DNA from: CAIWHR01 sp963786625
Lineage (GTDB): Bacteria > Pseudomonadota > Gammaproteobacteria > Burkholderiales > Casimicrobiaceae
Direction of reading: 5' to 3'
Assembly (NCBI GenBank): GCA_963786625.1
Contig: CAWAZS010000004.1
Span: 124,001-188,000, forward strand
DNA length: 64,000 bases
Shown: one piece after another, positions 52,576-61,791 of the stretch
How positions within the stretch are numbered: position 1 is the first letter of the stretch
Layout: the number at the start of each line of letters is the position of its first letter
Translations under genes and position numbers: made by a program
The notes under the pieces: model-generated
Database searches by the model: none
Told to the model about the DNA's origin: nothing
Seen by the model: only the letters and a program-made list of their open reading frames with translations

Positions 52576-53196
52576 TCATGCCGCGACCGGTTGCGGTTCC
52601 GCGATCCGGTCGATCTCGGCATGGGCCCGCGCCAATCCCTGCGCCTTGCTCGCCTCGCTGATGGCCAGACCCTCGGCGTAGACGAACTCCACGTCGTCCA
52701 TGCCGATGAAGGCGAGGAAATTGCGCACGTACGCCGTCTGCGTGTCGCGCGGGGTACCGGCGTACATGCCGCCGCGCGTGGCGAAGACGTAGACCTTCTT
52801 GCCGGTCAGGAGTCCGACCGGTCCCTTGTCGGTGTAGCGGAAGGTCACGCCGGCGCGCGCGACGTGGTCGAAGTACGCCTTGAGCGTCGAGGGCACTCCG
52901 AAGTTGTACAGCGGGAGCCCGATGACGACGACATCGGCGCGCTGCAGCTCGCCGATCAACGCGTCCGAGTCGGCGACCACGGCCTGCTGCTCCGGCGTGC
53001 GATCTTCGGCCTTGGCGAGGAACGCGCCGAAGCGCTGCGCATCGAGGTGCGGCACCGGCTCGCGCGCCAGATCCCGGACGCGGATCCGGCCGTCGGGATG
53101 GGCCTCGCGCCACGCGGCGACGAATCGGTCGGCGAGCTGGCTCGACTGGCCGCCGTCGGAGAACATGCTCGATCGGATCTGCAGCAGGGTCTTCAT
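52576..53196 (-). CDS. azoR: FMN-dependent NADH-azoreductase
   Basis: A 206-residue flavodoxin-fold quinone/azo reductase. The phosphate-binding start LQIRSSMFSDGGQSSQLAD, the DLAREPVPHLD motif, PLYNFGVPSTLKAYFDHV and the ATRGGMY loop all match AzoR. It reduces quinones by two electrons with NADH, protecting against thiol-reactive stress. It sits between two pirin genes and close to a divergent LysR regulator, so it is probably part of a quinone-response group. Confidence 0.93.
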   Translation of the reverse strand: MKTLLQIRSSMFSDGGQSSQLADRFVAAWREAHPDGRIRVRDLAREPVPHLDAQRFGAFLAKAEDRTPEQQAVVADSDALIGELQRADVVVIGLPLYNFGVPSTLKAYFDHVARAGVTFRYTDKGPVGLLTGKKVYVFATRGGMYAGTPRDTQTAYVRNFLAFIGMDDVEFVYAEGLAISEASKAQGLARAHAEIDRIAEPQPVAA

Positions 53197-53204
53197 CTTT
53201 CACC

Positions 53205-54079
53205 TCACTCGGTCAATGCGGGAATGGTGCCCATCCGGCCGGCGCTGTAATCGGCGAACGCCTGCCGGATCTGTTGCGGTGTGTTCATCACGAAGGGTCC
53301 GTAGCCGACGATCGGCTCGTCGATCGGCTGCCCGTGCATGACGAGGACGGTCGCATCCGACGCGGCCTCGATCGCCACGTCGTCGCCGGCGCGGTCCAGG
53401 ACGACGAGCTCGCCCGCGCTCGCGGCGTTGCCGCCGACGCCGATCGCTCCGCGCAGGACGTAGAGCGCGCCGGTGTAGCCGTCGTCGAGGCTGCAGGGAA
53501 GCGCGGTGTCCGGCGCGCAGCCGGAGATCGAGGAGGCCGACGGGCGTGACCGTGCGTGCCGGCCCGGTGGCCGCGCCGAAGCTGCCGGCGATCACGCGCA
53601 CCGAGCCTGCGTCCCCGGGCAGATTCACCGCCGGGATCGTCCCGATCGACGATGGCCTGGTACTTCGGCGCCGTCATCTTCGACCTGGCCGGCAGGTTCA
53701 CCCAGAGCTGCAGCATCTCGAACCGGCCGCCGCGCCGCGCGAAGTCGCGGCCGTGCAATTCCTTGTGCAGCACGCCGGCGCCGGCGGTCATCCACTGCAC
53801 GTCGCCCGGACCGATGCGGCCGCGGTTGCCGGCCGTGTCCTCGTGCTCGACCTCGCCGTCGTAGACGATGGTGACCGTCTCGAATCCCCGATGCGGGTGC
53901 CAGCCCACGCCGCGCTCCTTGGCGGTCGGCTCGAAGTCCGCGGGACCCGCGTGGTCGAGCAGCAGGAACGGCGTCAGCTCGGCGCCCTGGTCCTGATGGC
54001 TGAACACGGTGCGCACGGGAAAGCCATCGCCCACCCAATGCGGTTCGCCCGGCCGGTGAATGCTCAGCACCTTCTTCAT
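53205..54079 (-). CDS. Second pirin family protein, two one-base insertions
   Basis: The start ATG 54079 has AGGAGG seven bases upstream and gives MKKVLSIHRPGEPHWVGDG. The first cupin is complete: GVGWHPHRGFETVTIVYDGE, HEDTAGNRG and MTAGAGVLHKE. Near 53,644 one extra base shifts the frame; beyond it the protein continues IPAVNLPGDAGSVRVIAGSF. A second extra base near 53,525 must be removed to reach DDGYTGALYVLRGAIGVGG and the end TPQQIRQAFADYSAGRMG. The repaired product is about 290 residues, normal for a pirin. Its true state (pseudogene or sequence error) cannot be told from one sequence. Confidence 0.8.
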
Positions 54080-54160
54080 TGCGCCTCCTGTATCCATGGT
54101 TCCTTGATGGAGCCATTTGAACATTGAACAAGCCGATGGAAAAGCGCAATATTTCGCTCA

Positions 54161-54172
54161 ATTCGATCGAAT
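54161..54172. promoter_or_regulatory. Palindrome in the pirin/LysR divergent region
   Basis: ATTCGATCGAAT is a perfect 12-bp palindrome 11-22 bases ahead of the chosen LysR start, in the 103-base region between the divergent genes. It could be the binding site by which the LysR protein controls itself and the pirin/AzoR genes. Confidence 0.4.
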
Positions 54173-54182
54173 GGCTAGATAT

Positions 54183-55130
54183 ATGGCGGCACCCCGCATC
54201 ACGCTGGAGCAGTGGCGAGCGTTCACGGCCGTGGTGGACCACGGCGGGTACGCCCGGGCAGCGGCGGCCCTGCACAAGAGCCAGTCGTCGATGACCTACG
54301 CCGTGCAGAAGCTCGAGTCGCAGCTCGGCGTGAAGGCGTTCCGGATCGACGGGCGCAAGGCCGGGCTCACGCCGACCGGAGAGCTGCTCTATCGGCGCGC
54401 CCGCTACCTGCTGGACGAGGCCGCCGGGTTGGAGCAGTCGGCGCAGCGGCTTTCGGCGGGCTGGGAGGCGGAGGTCCGCCTCGCGGTGGAAGTGATCTTT
54501 CCGACCTGGCTGCTGCTCGAGTGCCTCGAGCGCCTCGGCAGGGAAAGCCCCCACACGCGCATCGAGCTGATCGAGTCGGTCCTCGGGCACCGCACCGACG
54601 CGCTGGCGCGGGGACAGGCCGACCTCGCCATCTTCGGAAGCATCCCGTCGGGGTTTCTCGGCGAGCCGCTGATGCGCCTGCGCTTCGTCCTGGTCGCGCA
54701 CCCGGACCATCCGCTGCACCGGCTCGGCCGCAAGCTCACGATGCGCGACCTGCGCGCGCACCGGCACCTGGTCGTGCGCGAGTCGAGCCCGGACCGCGCC
54801 AGCGCGCCGTCGATGGAGACGGCGCAGCGCTGGACGGTGAGCCACCTCGCGACCTCGATCGAAGCCGCGCGCTCAGGCCATGGCTTCACCTGGTTGCCGG
54901 AGGAGCGCATACGCAGGGAGCTCGAGGCCGGCCTGCTCAAGCCGTTGCCGCTGCGCGAAGGGGGCGAGCGCTATGCCGAGCTCTACCTGATCTTCGCCGA
55001 TCGCGAGCACGCCGGACCGGCGACGCGACGCCTGGCGGAGATCATCCGCGAGGGCGTCGCGAGCGAGTGCAGGCGCTCCGCCGCGCCGACGCTCGCTTCC
55101 GCGCGCCGGCGTCAGCGCTTGAGCCGATAG
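54183..55130 (+). CDS. LysR-family transcriptional regulator
   Basis: A 315-residue LTTR. The HTH region is LEQWRAFTAVVDHGGYARAA with SQSSMTYAVQKLESQLGVKA, and the effector domain begins near residue 95 (EVRLAVEVIFPTWLLLE). ATG 54183 is chosen, as an upstream ATG at 54171 would sit on a palindrome. Divergence from the pirin2-azoR-pirin1 group makes those genes its likely targets. Its 3' end overlaps the convergent larA-like gene by 19 bases. Confidence 0.9.
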   Translation: MAAPRITLEQWRAFTAVVDHGGYARAAAALHKSQSSMTYAVQKLESQLGVKAFRIDGRKAGLTPTGELLYRRARYLLDEAAGLEQSAQRLSAGWEAEVRLAVEVIFPTWLLLECLERLGRESPHTRIELIESVLGHRTDALARGQADLAIFGSIPSGFLGEPLMRLRFVLVAHPDHPLHRLGRKLTMRDLRAHRHLVVRESSPDRASAPSMETAQRWTVSHLATSIEAARSGHGFTWLPEERIRRELEAGLLKPLPLREGGERYAELYLIFADREHAGPATRRLAEIIREGVASECRRSAAPTLASARRRQRLSR

Positions 55131-56359
55131 AGCATTTCGCCGGCTCGCGGCACGACCAGGACGCCTTCGCGCTCGCGGCCGCTCCAGGCGGCGACGTCGA
55201 TCGACGCCGGATCGCGATAGCCGAGGTTGATCCGCCGGCAGCGCTCCTCCGGGATCCCCGTGGCCAGCGTCACCGTCACCCGCGGGCGTTCGACGCCGGT
55301 CGCCTTGTCGTAGGTTCCCTGGCCCTTCACGTGCGTCGAGTGCGCGAGCACGCCGCCGGGGTAACGGGCGAAGCGCTCGGGCTGGGCGAGGAAATAGTCG
55401 CGGCAGTGGTAACCCACTTCCTCGATCAGGTGACCGTGCGTGACGCTCACCTCGCGGATGTGCGGCGCGTAGATGATCACCTCGCCGCCGTCGGCGACGA
55501 CGGGCTCGATCTTGTACATGCCTTTGCCCGCCGTCCAGATGTCGGCGTACATCTGCGGCATCACCGACAGCACCTGGCGCACCGGAGCGTCGAGCCAGAC
55601 GATGTGCCGCTGCGCCGAGAGCGCGGACGCGCGCTCCCAGGCCTCGCGCGCCGAGCCGAAATACAGGCCCGCCATGCCCGCCGGCGTGACCACCAGCGCG
55701 AAGCACGCGGTCGGCACCGTCACCATCGCCGCCGCGCGATCGATGACGGCGCGCACCGGCGTGTAGCCGGCGCCGATGATCTCGTAGTTGGTGATGAGCG
55801 CGCCCAGCCAGTGCGTGAAGTTGATGACGTCGGCGCCGGCGATGCCCGGAAAGAAATACTTGTTGCCGCCCGAAAAGCCGACGACCTCGTGCGGGAAGAC
55901 CGGACCGCAGATGACGATCTGGTCGTAATCGAAGATGCAGCGGTTGAGCGCCACCGTCACCGGCTGGGCGAGCCGGCCGCCGGAGAGCTCGGCGATCTCG
56001 GCGGCGGAAATCTCGCCGATGGTGACGAACGTCGCGGGGTCGGCCCACTCGTGGTTGAAGATCAGCGAATCGCCGACGCGGCCGTCGACGACGGGGGCGC
56101 CGACCAGCCGGGAGAGCGCCGCATCGTCCATCGGCGGGTGCGTGCCCAGCGCCACCAGGAAATCGAGCGCCGCGACCTCGTCGGCCAGGATCTGGCGGAA
56201 CATGCCGAAGAGCTGCGGCATCGGCATCGTGCGCGTGCCGTCGGGAATGATGAACAGCACGCGCTTGCCCGCGAGCGAAAGCGACGCGAGGCCGGCGCGC
56301 ACGGTCTCGCGGATCTCGTCCGCGGTGAGGAAACGGTCGGTGTAGCCGCAACCCAGCAT
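55112..56359 (-). CDS. LarA-like nickel-pincer racemase/epimerase, paralogue 1
   Basis: A 415-residue LarA-family (DUF2088) protein. LarA enzymes use the nickel-pincer nucleotide to racemise or epimerise 2-hydroxy acids. Seen here are FIIPDGTRTMPMPQLFGMF, VALGTHPPMDD with a conserved His, FSGGNKYFFPGIAGADVINF with the lysine to which the cofactor is attached in LarA, followed by His in THWLG, and VYLKGQGTYDKATG-like text near the end (HVKGQGTYDKATG). It is clearly diverged from the second copy, so it probably acts on another substrate. It is divergent from the larA2-C-E-B unit across 226 bases. Confidence 0.85.
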   Translation of the reverse strand: MLGCGYTDRFLTADEIRETVRAGLASLSLAGKRVLFIIPDGTRTMPMPQLFGMFRQILADEVAALDFLVALGTHPPMDDAALSRLVGAPVVDGRVGDSLIFNHEWADPATFVTIGEISAAEIAELSGGRLAQPVTVALNRCIFDYDQIVICGPVFPHEVVGFSGGNKYFFPGIAGADVINFTHWLGALITNYEIIGAGYTPVRAVIDRAAAMVTVPTACFALVVTPAGMAGLYFGSAREAWERASALSAQRHIVWLDAPVRQVLSVMPQMYADIWTAGKGMYKIEPVVADGGEVIIYAPHIREVSVTHGHLIEEVGYHCRDYFLAQPERFARYPGGVLAHSTHVKGQGTYDKATGVERPRVTVTLATGIPEERCRRINLGYRDPASIDVAAWSGREREGVLVVPRAGEMLYRLKR

Positions 56360-56585
56360 GGCGCCTATGCTAACGCCGGCGGTGCCAAAGCGATACGCCG
56401 GGGCGCGGCGTCGCCTGGCGGCGCGACCTGGCGCCACTCCGACGGACTTCTTGCGTGCCGCCGGCGTGCGCATTGGCCGGGCGAGGCGCGGTAAACTGGT
56501 CCCGACCCGCCGGGAAGGAAACGGTGACGGCGCCGACGGGCGCCGCGCGTGGGCAGGGTCCGCGCGTGAGCGGAAGGAGGCATCG
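56360..56585. promoter_or_regulatory. Divergent promoter region of the two larA-like genes
   Basis: The 226-base gap must hold promoters for both directions. AAGGAGG at 56,573-56,579 serves larA2. I see no obvious palindrome, riboswitch or known LarR-type site. Confidence 0.4.
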
Positions 56586-57888
56586 ATGAACGAAGCTGCG
56601 GCGGCGGAACGAGTCCACATCCTCTACGGCAAGTCCGGGATGGAGATCCGGCTGCCGCCGAGCGCGCGGGCGACCGTGATCGGCAAGCGACCGATGCCGA
56701 AGCTGCCCGATCCCCGGGCGGCGGTGCGCGACGCGCTCTCGCGCCCGGTCGGAGCGCCGCCGTACGGCTCGCTCACCCGCGGACGGAAGAGCGCGTGCAT
56801 CCTGATCTGCGACATCACGCGACCGGTCCCGAATCACCTGTTCCTGCGCCCGTTGATCGAGGGCATGCTCGAGTCCGGCATGTCGCGCGAACGCATCACC
56901 GTGCTGGTTGCGACCGGCCTGCATCGGCCGAACGAGGGCGCGGAGCTCGCCGAAGTCCTCGGCGACCCCTGGGTGCAGGAGACGGTGCGCGTCGAGAATC
57001 ACTACGCGCGCGACGACGCGGCGCACGTCGACCTGGGTGTGACCTCCGGACGGCGCACGCCGGTCAAGCTCGATCGCCGCTTCGTCGAGGCCGAGCTGCG
57101 GATCGCCACCGGGCTCGTCGAGCCGCATTTCATGGCCGGCTACTCGGGCGGCAGGAAGGTCATCGCACCGGGAGTCGCCCACGCCGACACCATCCGCACC
57201 TTTCACAGCGCGCGCTTCATGGAGGACCCGGCGGCGATCCAGTGCAACCTCTCGGGCAACCCGCTGCACGAGGAGCAGCTCGAGATCGTGCGCATGCTGG
57301 GCGAGGTCTACGCCGTCAACACGGTGATCGACGAGGATCGCGATCTCGTTCACGTCAATTTCGGCGAGGTGATCGAGAGCCACCTCGAAGCGGTCGCCTT
57401 TGTCGCCGAGAGCACGCGCGTGCCGGTCGGTCGGCGCTTCTCGACGATCCTGACCTCCGCGGCCGGGCATCCCCTCGACAAGACCTACTACCAGACCGTG
57501 AAGGGCATGGTGACGCCGCTCGACATCCTCGAGCCGGGCGGGACGCTGATCGTCGCCTCGGCGTGCTCGGAGGGATTCGGCTCGGCCGAGTTCCGCGCAG
57601 CGCAGGGGCGTCTGCGCTCGCTCGGCCCGGATGCCTTCCTGCAGACGCTGCTCGCGAAGCGCTTTGCGGACGTCGACGAGTGGCAGACCGAGATGCAGCT
57701 CAAATCGCTGCGTGTCGGGTCACGTGCAGCTCTACACGACGGGGCTCGACGACGAGGAGCGGAGCCTGACCGGCGTCGAGACGATCGACTCGGTCGACGC
57801 CGCGCTCGCCGCGGCGCTCGCGCGTGCCGGCGATCCGGCGATCGCGGTCGTTCCCGAAGGACCCTATGTCGTGCCCGTCGTCGCCTGA
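56586..57888 (+). CDS. larA: LarA-like nickel-pincer racemase/epimerase, paralogue 2 (one-base insertion)
   Basis: A protein of about 433 residues once repaired. Landmarks are CDITRPVPNHLFLRPLIEGM, VATGLHRPNEGAEL, HYARDDAAH, then YSGGRKVIAPGVAHADTIRT with the cofactor-linking lysine region and a following His. After LKSLRVG an extra T at about 57,720 shifts the frame; removing it gives HVQLYTTGLDDEERSLTGVE and an end in YVVPVVA at 57,888. The first 380 residues contain all catalytic positions, so even the shifted form keeps the active-site domain. ATG 56586 has AAGGAGG seven bases upstream. larC begins inside its last 23 bases. Confidence 0.85.
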
Positions 57889-59185
57889 CGAACCGGCGTT
57901 GCCAGCGCCGGCGGCGCTCGCGATTCACCTCGATCTCGTCGGCGGCCTGGCCGGCGACATGTTCGTGGCGGCGATGGTCGACGCCCTGCCCGCGCTCGCC
58001 GCGCCGGTGCTGGCGGAGCTCGCGGCGGTCAGACCTGCCGGAGTGCCCGACTTCGGCTTCCGCGAGTCGTCGAACGGCGGTCTGCGCGCGCGGCGCTTCG
58101 GCATCCTGCCCGCGTCCGACGAATCCACCCGCCGCGCAGCGGCCACCGGGAGCAGCCACGCGCACGGCGCGGCGCATGCGCACGAGCGCGAGCACGAACA
58201 TTCGGGCACCGCGTACGCATTGCTGCGTCGCCGACTGGTCGACGCGCCGCTCTCGGCACCGACGCGCGAGCACGCGCTGGCGCTGCTCGCGCTGCTGGCC
58301 GATGCCGAGGCGCGAGTGCACGGCATTCCCGTGGAGGACGTGCATTTCCACGAGCTCGCCGACTGGGATTCGCTGATGGACGTCGTCGCCGCCGGATGCA
58401 TCGCGGCAAAGCTCGACGGCGCGCACTGGAGCGCATCGGCGCTCCCGCTCGGCGGGGGCACCGTGCGCACGGCGCATGGGCTGCTGCCGGTGCCCGCGCC
58501 CGCGACGAGCCTGCTCCTCACCGGCTATCCGTGGCACGACGACGGTGTCGCCGGCGAGCGCGTCACGCCCACCGGCGCAGCGATCCTGCGGCATCTCGTG
58601 CCGGCGGCGCGTTGCGGTGCGCGGCGCGACGCGGGGCGGCTGCTTGGCACCGGCTGCGGCGCCGGGACGCGCGTGCTGCCGGGCCTGCCGAACGTCGTGC
58701 GCGCGCTGGTGCTGGAGCGTTCGCTCGCCGCGGAGGCCGACGCCGACGTCGTCGCGGTGCTCGAGTTCGACGTGGACGACATGACCGGCGAGGAGATCGC
58801 GCTGGCAGCCGAGCGCCTGCGCACGCAGCCGGGCGTCATCGACGTGTCGATCGGCACGCGGCACGGCAAGAAAGGCCGGCCGGTCGCCGACTTCCGGCTG
58901 CTCGCGGCGCCGCAAGCGGCCGACGCGATCGCGCGGGCCTGCTTCGTCGAGACATCGACGCTGGGGCTGCGCGTGTGCGAGCAGCGCCGGCGCGTGCTGC
59001 GGCGAACCGAGGTCGCCGTTGCCGTCGGCAGCGCGACGGTCGGCGTCAAGGTCGCCCAGCGCCCCGGCGGCGCGCGCACGGCGAAGGCCGCGCACGACGA
59101 CGTCGCTGCGACGGCCGGTCTCGGCAGCCGCAGGCGCGCGCGCGCGGCCGCCGTGGAACGCGCGCTGAAGGATCCCGACGAATGA
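57866..59185 (+). CDS. larC: LarC, nickel-inserting cyclometallase
   Basis: A 439-residue protein that inserts nickel into pyridinium-3,5-bisthiocarboxylate mononucleotide, using CTP. The N-terminus LAIHLDLVGGLAGDMFVAAM and the HGIPVEDVHFHELADWDSLM block are typical. A His-rich stretch (SSHAHGAAHAHEREHEHSG, about residues 93-111) probably binds nickel. The C-terminal domain begins around FDVDDMTGEEIALAAERL. In Lactiplantibacillus LarC is made by programmed frameshifting of two frames; here it is one open frame. ATG 57866 overlaps the end of larA by 23 bases, though an ATG 42 bases earlier is possible. Confidence 0.93.
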   Translation: MSCPSSPDEPALPAPAALAIHLDLVGGLAGDMFVAAMVDALPALAAPVLAELAAVRPAGVPDFGFRESSNGGLRARRFGILPASDESTRRAAATGSSHAHGAAHAHEREHEHSGTAYALLRRRLVDAPLSAPTREHALALLALLADAEARVHGIPVEDVHFHELADWDSLMDVVAAGCIAAKLDGAHWSASALPLGGGTVRTAHGLLPVPAPATSLLLTGYPWHDDGVAGERVTPTGAAILRHLVPAARCGARRDAGRLLGTGCGAGTRVLPGLPNVVRALVLERSLAAEADADVVAVLEFDVDDMTGEEIALAAERLRTQPGVIDVSIGTRHGKKGRPVADFRLLAAPQAADAIARACFVETSTLGLRVCEQRRRVLRRTEVAVAVGSATVGVKVAQRPGGARTAKAAHDDVAATAGLGSRRRARAAAVERALKDPDE

Positions 59186-59228
59186 GCCCGCGCGCGCACT
59201 TGGTGCACTGCCCGCGAAGGGGCGCCCG

Positions 59229-60044
59229 GTGAACGCGGCGCTGCCCGTCACCGATGCGCTCGCGCGCCTCGTTGCGACGCTCGACCGCCACGACCGGCTC
59301 GCGCTCGCGGTGAGCGGCGGGGTCGACTCGATGACCCTCGCCCACGTCGCGCGGCGCTACTCGCGCGCGCGGACCACGATGTATCACGCGACCGGGCCGG
59401 CGGTGCCGGCTGCGGCACGCGCTCGCGTGGAAGCCCATGCCGCAACCCACGGCTGGCCGCTGGTGCTGCTCGATGCCGGCGAGCAGGCGGACCCCCGGTA
59501 TCGCGCGAACCCGGTCGATCGCTGCTACTACTGCAAGTCGAACCTGTACGCGCGCATCCGCGCAGCGACGCCGGACCCGATCGCCTCGGGCACCAACCGC
59601 GACGATCTCGACGACTTCCGGCCGGGGCTCGCCGCCGCCGCCGAACGCGACGTCGTGCATCCCTACGTCGAGGCAGCGATCGGCAAGGCGGACGTGTACG
59701 CGCTTGCCGCGAGCCTCGGCCTCGACGATCTCGAGCGGCTGCCGGCCCAGCCGTGCCTTGCGAGCCGCGTGGAGACGGGGATCGCCATCGCCGCGGAAGA
59801 TCTCGCGTTCATCGACGCCGTGGAGAGCCGCCTCGCCGCCCGCCTCGGGCGCGATGCGGTGCTGCGCTGCCGGGTGACGCATGCCGGCATCGTGATCGAG
59901 CTGGCGGCGGCGCACGACGTCGCGGCCGATGGCATCGCTCGCGACATCGGCGCCGAGGCGTGCCGTCGCGCGGGACGCGTGTTCGCGGGCGTGCGGCCCT
60001 ACGCGCGCGGCGCGGCGTTCCTGCGCAAGTCCGTCGATGAATGA
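59229..60044 (+). CDS. larE: LarE, sulfur transferase for the nickel-pincer cofactor
   Basis: A 271-residue PP-loop ATP pyrophosphatase that adenylates and then thiolates the carboxylated pyridinium nucleotide. The PP-loop LALAVSGGVDSMTLAHVA is at about residues 20-37. The CYYCKSNLY pair and PAQPCLASRV supply the cysteines; the latter resembles the region of the sacrificial cysteine in characterised LarE, though I did not align it. GTNRDDLDDFRPGL is also conserved. The start is GTG 59229, 43 bases after larC. The stop overlaps larB by eight bases. Confidence 0.92.
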   Translation: MNAALPVTDALARLVATLDRHDRLALAVSGGVDSMTLAHVARRYSRARTTMYHATGPAVPAAARARVEAHAATHGWPLVLLDAGEQADPRYRANPVDRCYYCKSNLYARIRAATPDPIASGTNRDDLDDFRPGLAAAAERDVVHPYVEAAIGKADVYALAASLGLDDLERLPAQPCLASRVETGIAIAAEDLAFIDAVESRLAARLGRDAVLRCRVTHAGIVIELAAAHDVAADGIARDIGAEACRRAGRVFAGVRPYARGAAFLRKSVDE

Positions 60045-60711
60045 GTTCCGCCTCGACTGGCAGCGCGTCGGGCGCACGGGCACCAGCGAGGCGGTGCTCT
60101 GCGAGCCGAAGTCCGCGGCGCAGATCGACGCGATCATCGTGCACGCGACCGAGCTCGGGGAGCGGCTGCTCCTCACCCGACTCGGCCAGCGCAAGTTCAG
60201 CCGGCTCTCGGCGTTGTCGCGCGGCGCGCTCGACTACGATGCCGCCACGCGCACCGCCATCCTCGGCGGAATCCCGGACGCGAGGGCCACGGGCCGGGTC
60301 GCGATCGTGTGCGGCGGCACCTCCGACATGGCGGTCGCGCGCGAGGCGGAGCGCACGCTCGCGTTCGCCGGCGAAGCGGCGACGCTGCTGGTCGACGTGG
60401 GTGTCGCCGGGTTGTGGCGGCTGATGGACCGGCTCGACGACATCCGCCGTCATCGCGTGGTGATCGCCGTGGCCGGCATGGAGGGCGCGCTCTTCAGCGT
60501 GCTCGCCGGGCTGGTTCCATGCGCGGTGATCGCGGTGCCGACGTCGGTCGGCTACGGCGTGGCCGAGGGCGGCCGCACCGCGCTGCACGCCGCGCTGGCG
60601 AGCTGCGCGTCGGGCCTCTCGGTCGTGAACATCGACAACGGATTCGGCGCCGCGCACGCGGCGCTGCGCATTCTCGGGGAGGCGCCGGCCATCGGGCCGG
60701 GTTCGGCGTGA
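60037..60711 (+). CDS. larB: LarB, carboxylase/hydrolase of NaAD
   Basis: A 224-residue PurE-like enzyme carrying out the first step of nickel-pincer nucleotide synthesis: carboxylation of the pyridinium ring of nicotinic acid adenine dinucleotide, with release of AMP. Typical stretches are AIVCGGTSDMAVAREAERTL, VAGMEGALFSVLAGL and VIAVPTSVGYGVAEGGRTAL. It is the last gene of the larA-C-E-B unit and overlaps larE, so all cofactor genes are co-translated. The convergent OB-fold gene starts its 3' end two bases later. Confidence 0.93.
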   Translation: MNEFRLDWQRVGRTGTSEAVLCEPKSAAQIDAIIVHATELGERLLLTRLGQRKFSRLSALSRGALDYDAATRTAILGGIPDARATGRVAIVCGGTSDMAVAREAERTLAFAGEAATLLVDVGVAGLWRLMDRLDDIRRHRVVIAVAGMEGALFSVLAGLVPCAVIAVPTSVGYGVAEGGRTALHAALASCASGLSVVNIDNGFGAAHAALRILGEAPAIGPGSA

Positions 60712-60712
60712 C

Positions 60713-61192
60713 CTACTTCTGCAGCGTCGCCTCGTCGATCAGCACCTTGTACGAATAGCCCGACCCGAGATCCACGTCGGTGCGCACCGTTCCCCGCGCG
60801 ACGACGACATCGCCGATCTTCGTCGACTCCTTGCTCGTGACCAGCACGTCGTTCGTGCCATCCGCGGCCGAGCCCGTTCCGTCGCGCAGATGGATCCAGT
60901 TCTTGCCCATCACCTCCGGCGTGTACTTGACGACCTTGCCGCGAACCACGACCGGCTTGTTCTTGAGCTCGGTCCGCTTCCCGACGATCTCCGCAACGGT
61001 CCGCGCGTCCGGCCCGCTTGCCTTGGGCACCTTCACGTCGCCGACGTCGGCCGCCTTGGGAACGGCGCCGTGCATCTGGGCGAGGTCGACCTTCGGCGAT
61101 GCCGGTTGACTCACGGGCGGATTCCCCGCTGCCCAGGCCAAGGTCGCCACGCTCAGCGAGAGGGCAACCACCAGAAATTGCCTTGATTTCAT
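60713..61192 (-). CDS. Exported OB-fold protein
   Basis: A 159-residue periplasmic protein with a signal peptide (residues 1-21) and an OB-fold-like domain in its second half: PVVVRGKVVKYTPEVMGKNW, IHLRDGTG, DVLVTSKESTKIGDVVVARG. Related proteins in proteobacteria are annotated as nucleic-acid-binding or NrfJ-like, without functional proof. The KNKPVVVRGKV region suggests a small ligand rather than a catalytic site. ATG 61192 gives the clean signal. Confidence 0.7.
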   Translation of the reverse strand: MKSRQFLVVALSLSVATLAWAAGNPPVSQPASPKVDLAQMHGAVPKAADVGDVKVPKASGPDARTVAEIVGKRTELKNKPVVVRGKVVKYTPEVMGKNWIHLRDGTGSAADGTNDVLVTSKESTKIGDVVVARGTVRTDVDLGSGYSYKVLIDEATLQK

Positions 61193-61320
61193 TGCTTTTC
61201 CTTACGATGCGCGCATCGGTGCGCAGAGTTCGGCCCGCTCACCGCGGACCGGCGCCACTGTGCCACGGAAGCTCGACGACGATCTTGACCTGGATCGTCA
61301 TCCGCTCGGCTCGGGGACGC

Positions 61321-61674
61321 TCAGTCGAGGTCGACGTACTTCGTCGCGCGGCCCTTCGCCTTCTCGATCGGGTACTTCTCGCGATTGATCACCAGCTTGT
61401 CCCGGGCGGCGGCGATGATGTCGACGTCCAGCGCGCGCCCGAGTCCCAGCAGGTACATCAGCACGTCGCCGATCTCGTTCGCGACCTCCGCGCGCTTCTC
61501 CTTCGGCAGCGAATACGACTCGTCGCCCGAGCACCACTGGAAATGCTCCATGATCTCCGCCGCCTCGATCGCCACGCCCATCGCGAGATTCTTCGGAGTG
61601 TGGAACTGCGCCCAATTGCGCTCTTCGACGAACACATCGAGCTCGGTCTGCAGCTCGGCAAGACTGTCGGCCAT
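61321..61674 (-). CDS. MazG-like nucleotide pyrophosphohydrolase
   Basis: A 117-residue all-helical NTP-PPase of the MazG/dCTPP type. The magnesium-binding acidic residues are in EAAEIMEHFQW and EVANEIGDVLMYLL (ExxE then ExxD). The N-terminal FVEERNWAQFHTPKNLAMG is characteristic of the RS21-C6/DCTPP1-like branch, which removes non-canonical or excess dNTPs such as dCTP. GGAGGT seven bases before ATG 61674 supports the start. Full length for the family. Confidence 0.92.
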   Translation of the reverse strand: MADSLAELQTELDVFVEERNWAQFHTPKNLAMGVAIEAAEIMEHFQWCSGDESYSLPKEKRAEVANEIGDVLMYLLGLGRALDVDIIAAARDKLVINREKYPIEKAKGRATKYVDLD

Positions 61675-61791
61675 GTCGGCACCTCCGGGAATGATGGGCT
61701 GCGTACGGTCAATCCCGCCAATTCTACGGCGGACTCGCCGTTCCCGCTCGCGCGGTTCGCGCGAGCGCGTCGGAAGAGCCGCGCGTTCGCG

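Noticed and set aside
57866..59185. Programmed frameshifting in larC
   Set aside because: The gene is one uninterrupted frame from start to stop, so none is needed here.
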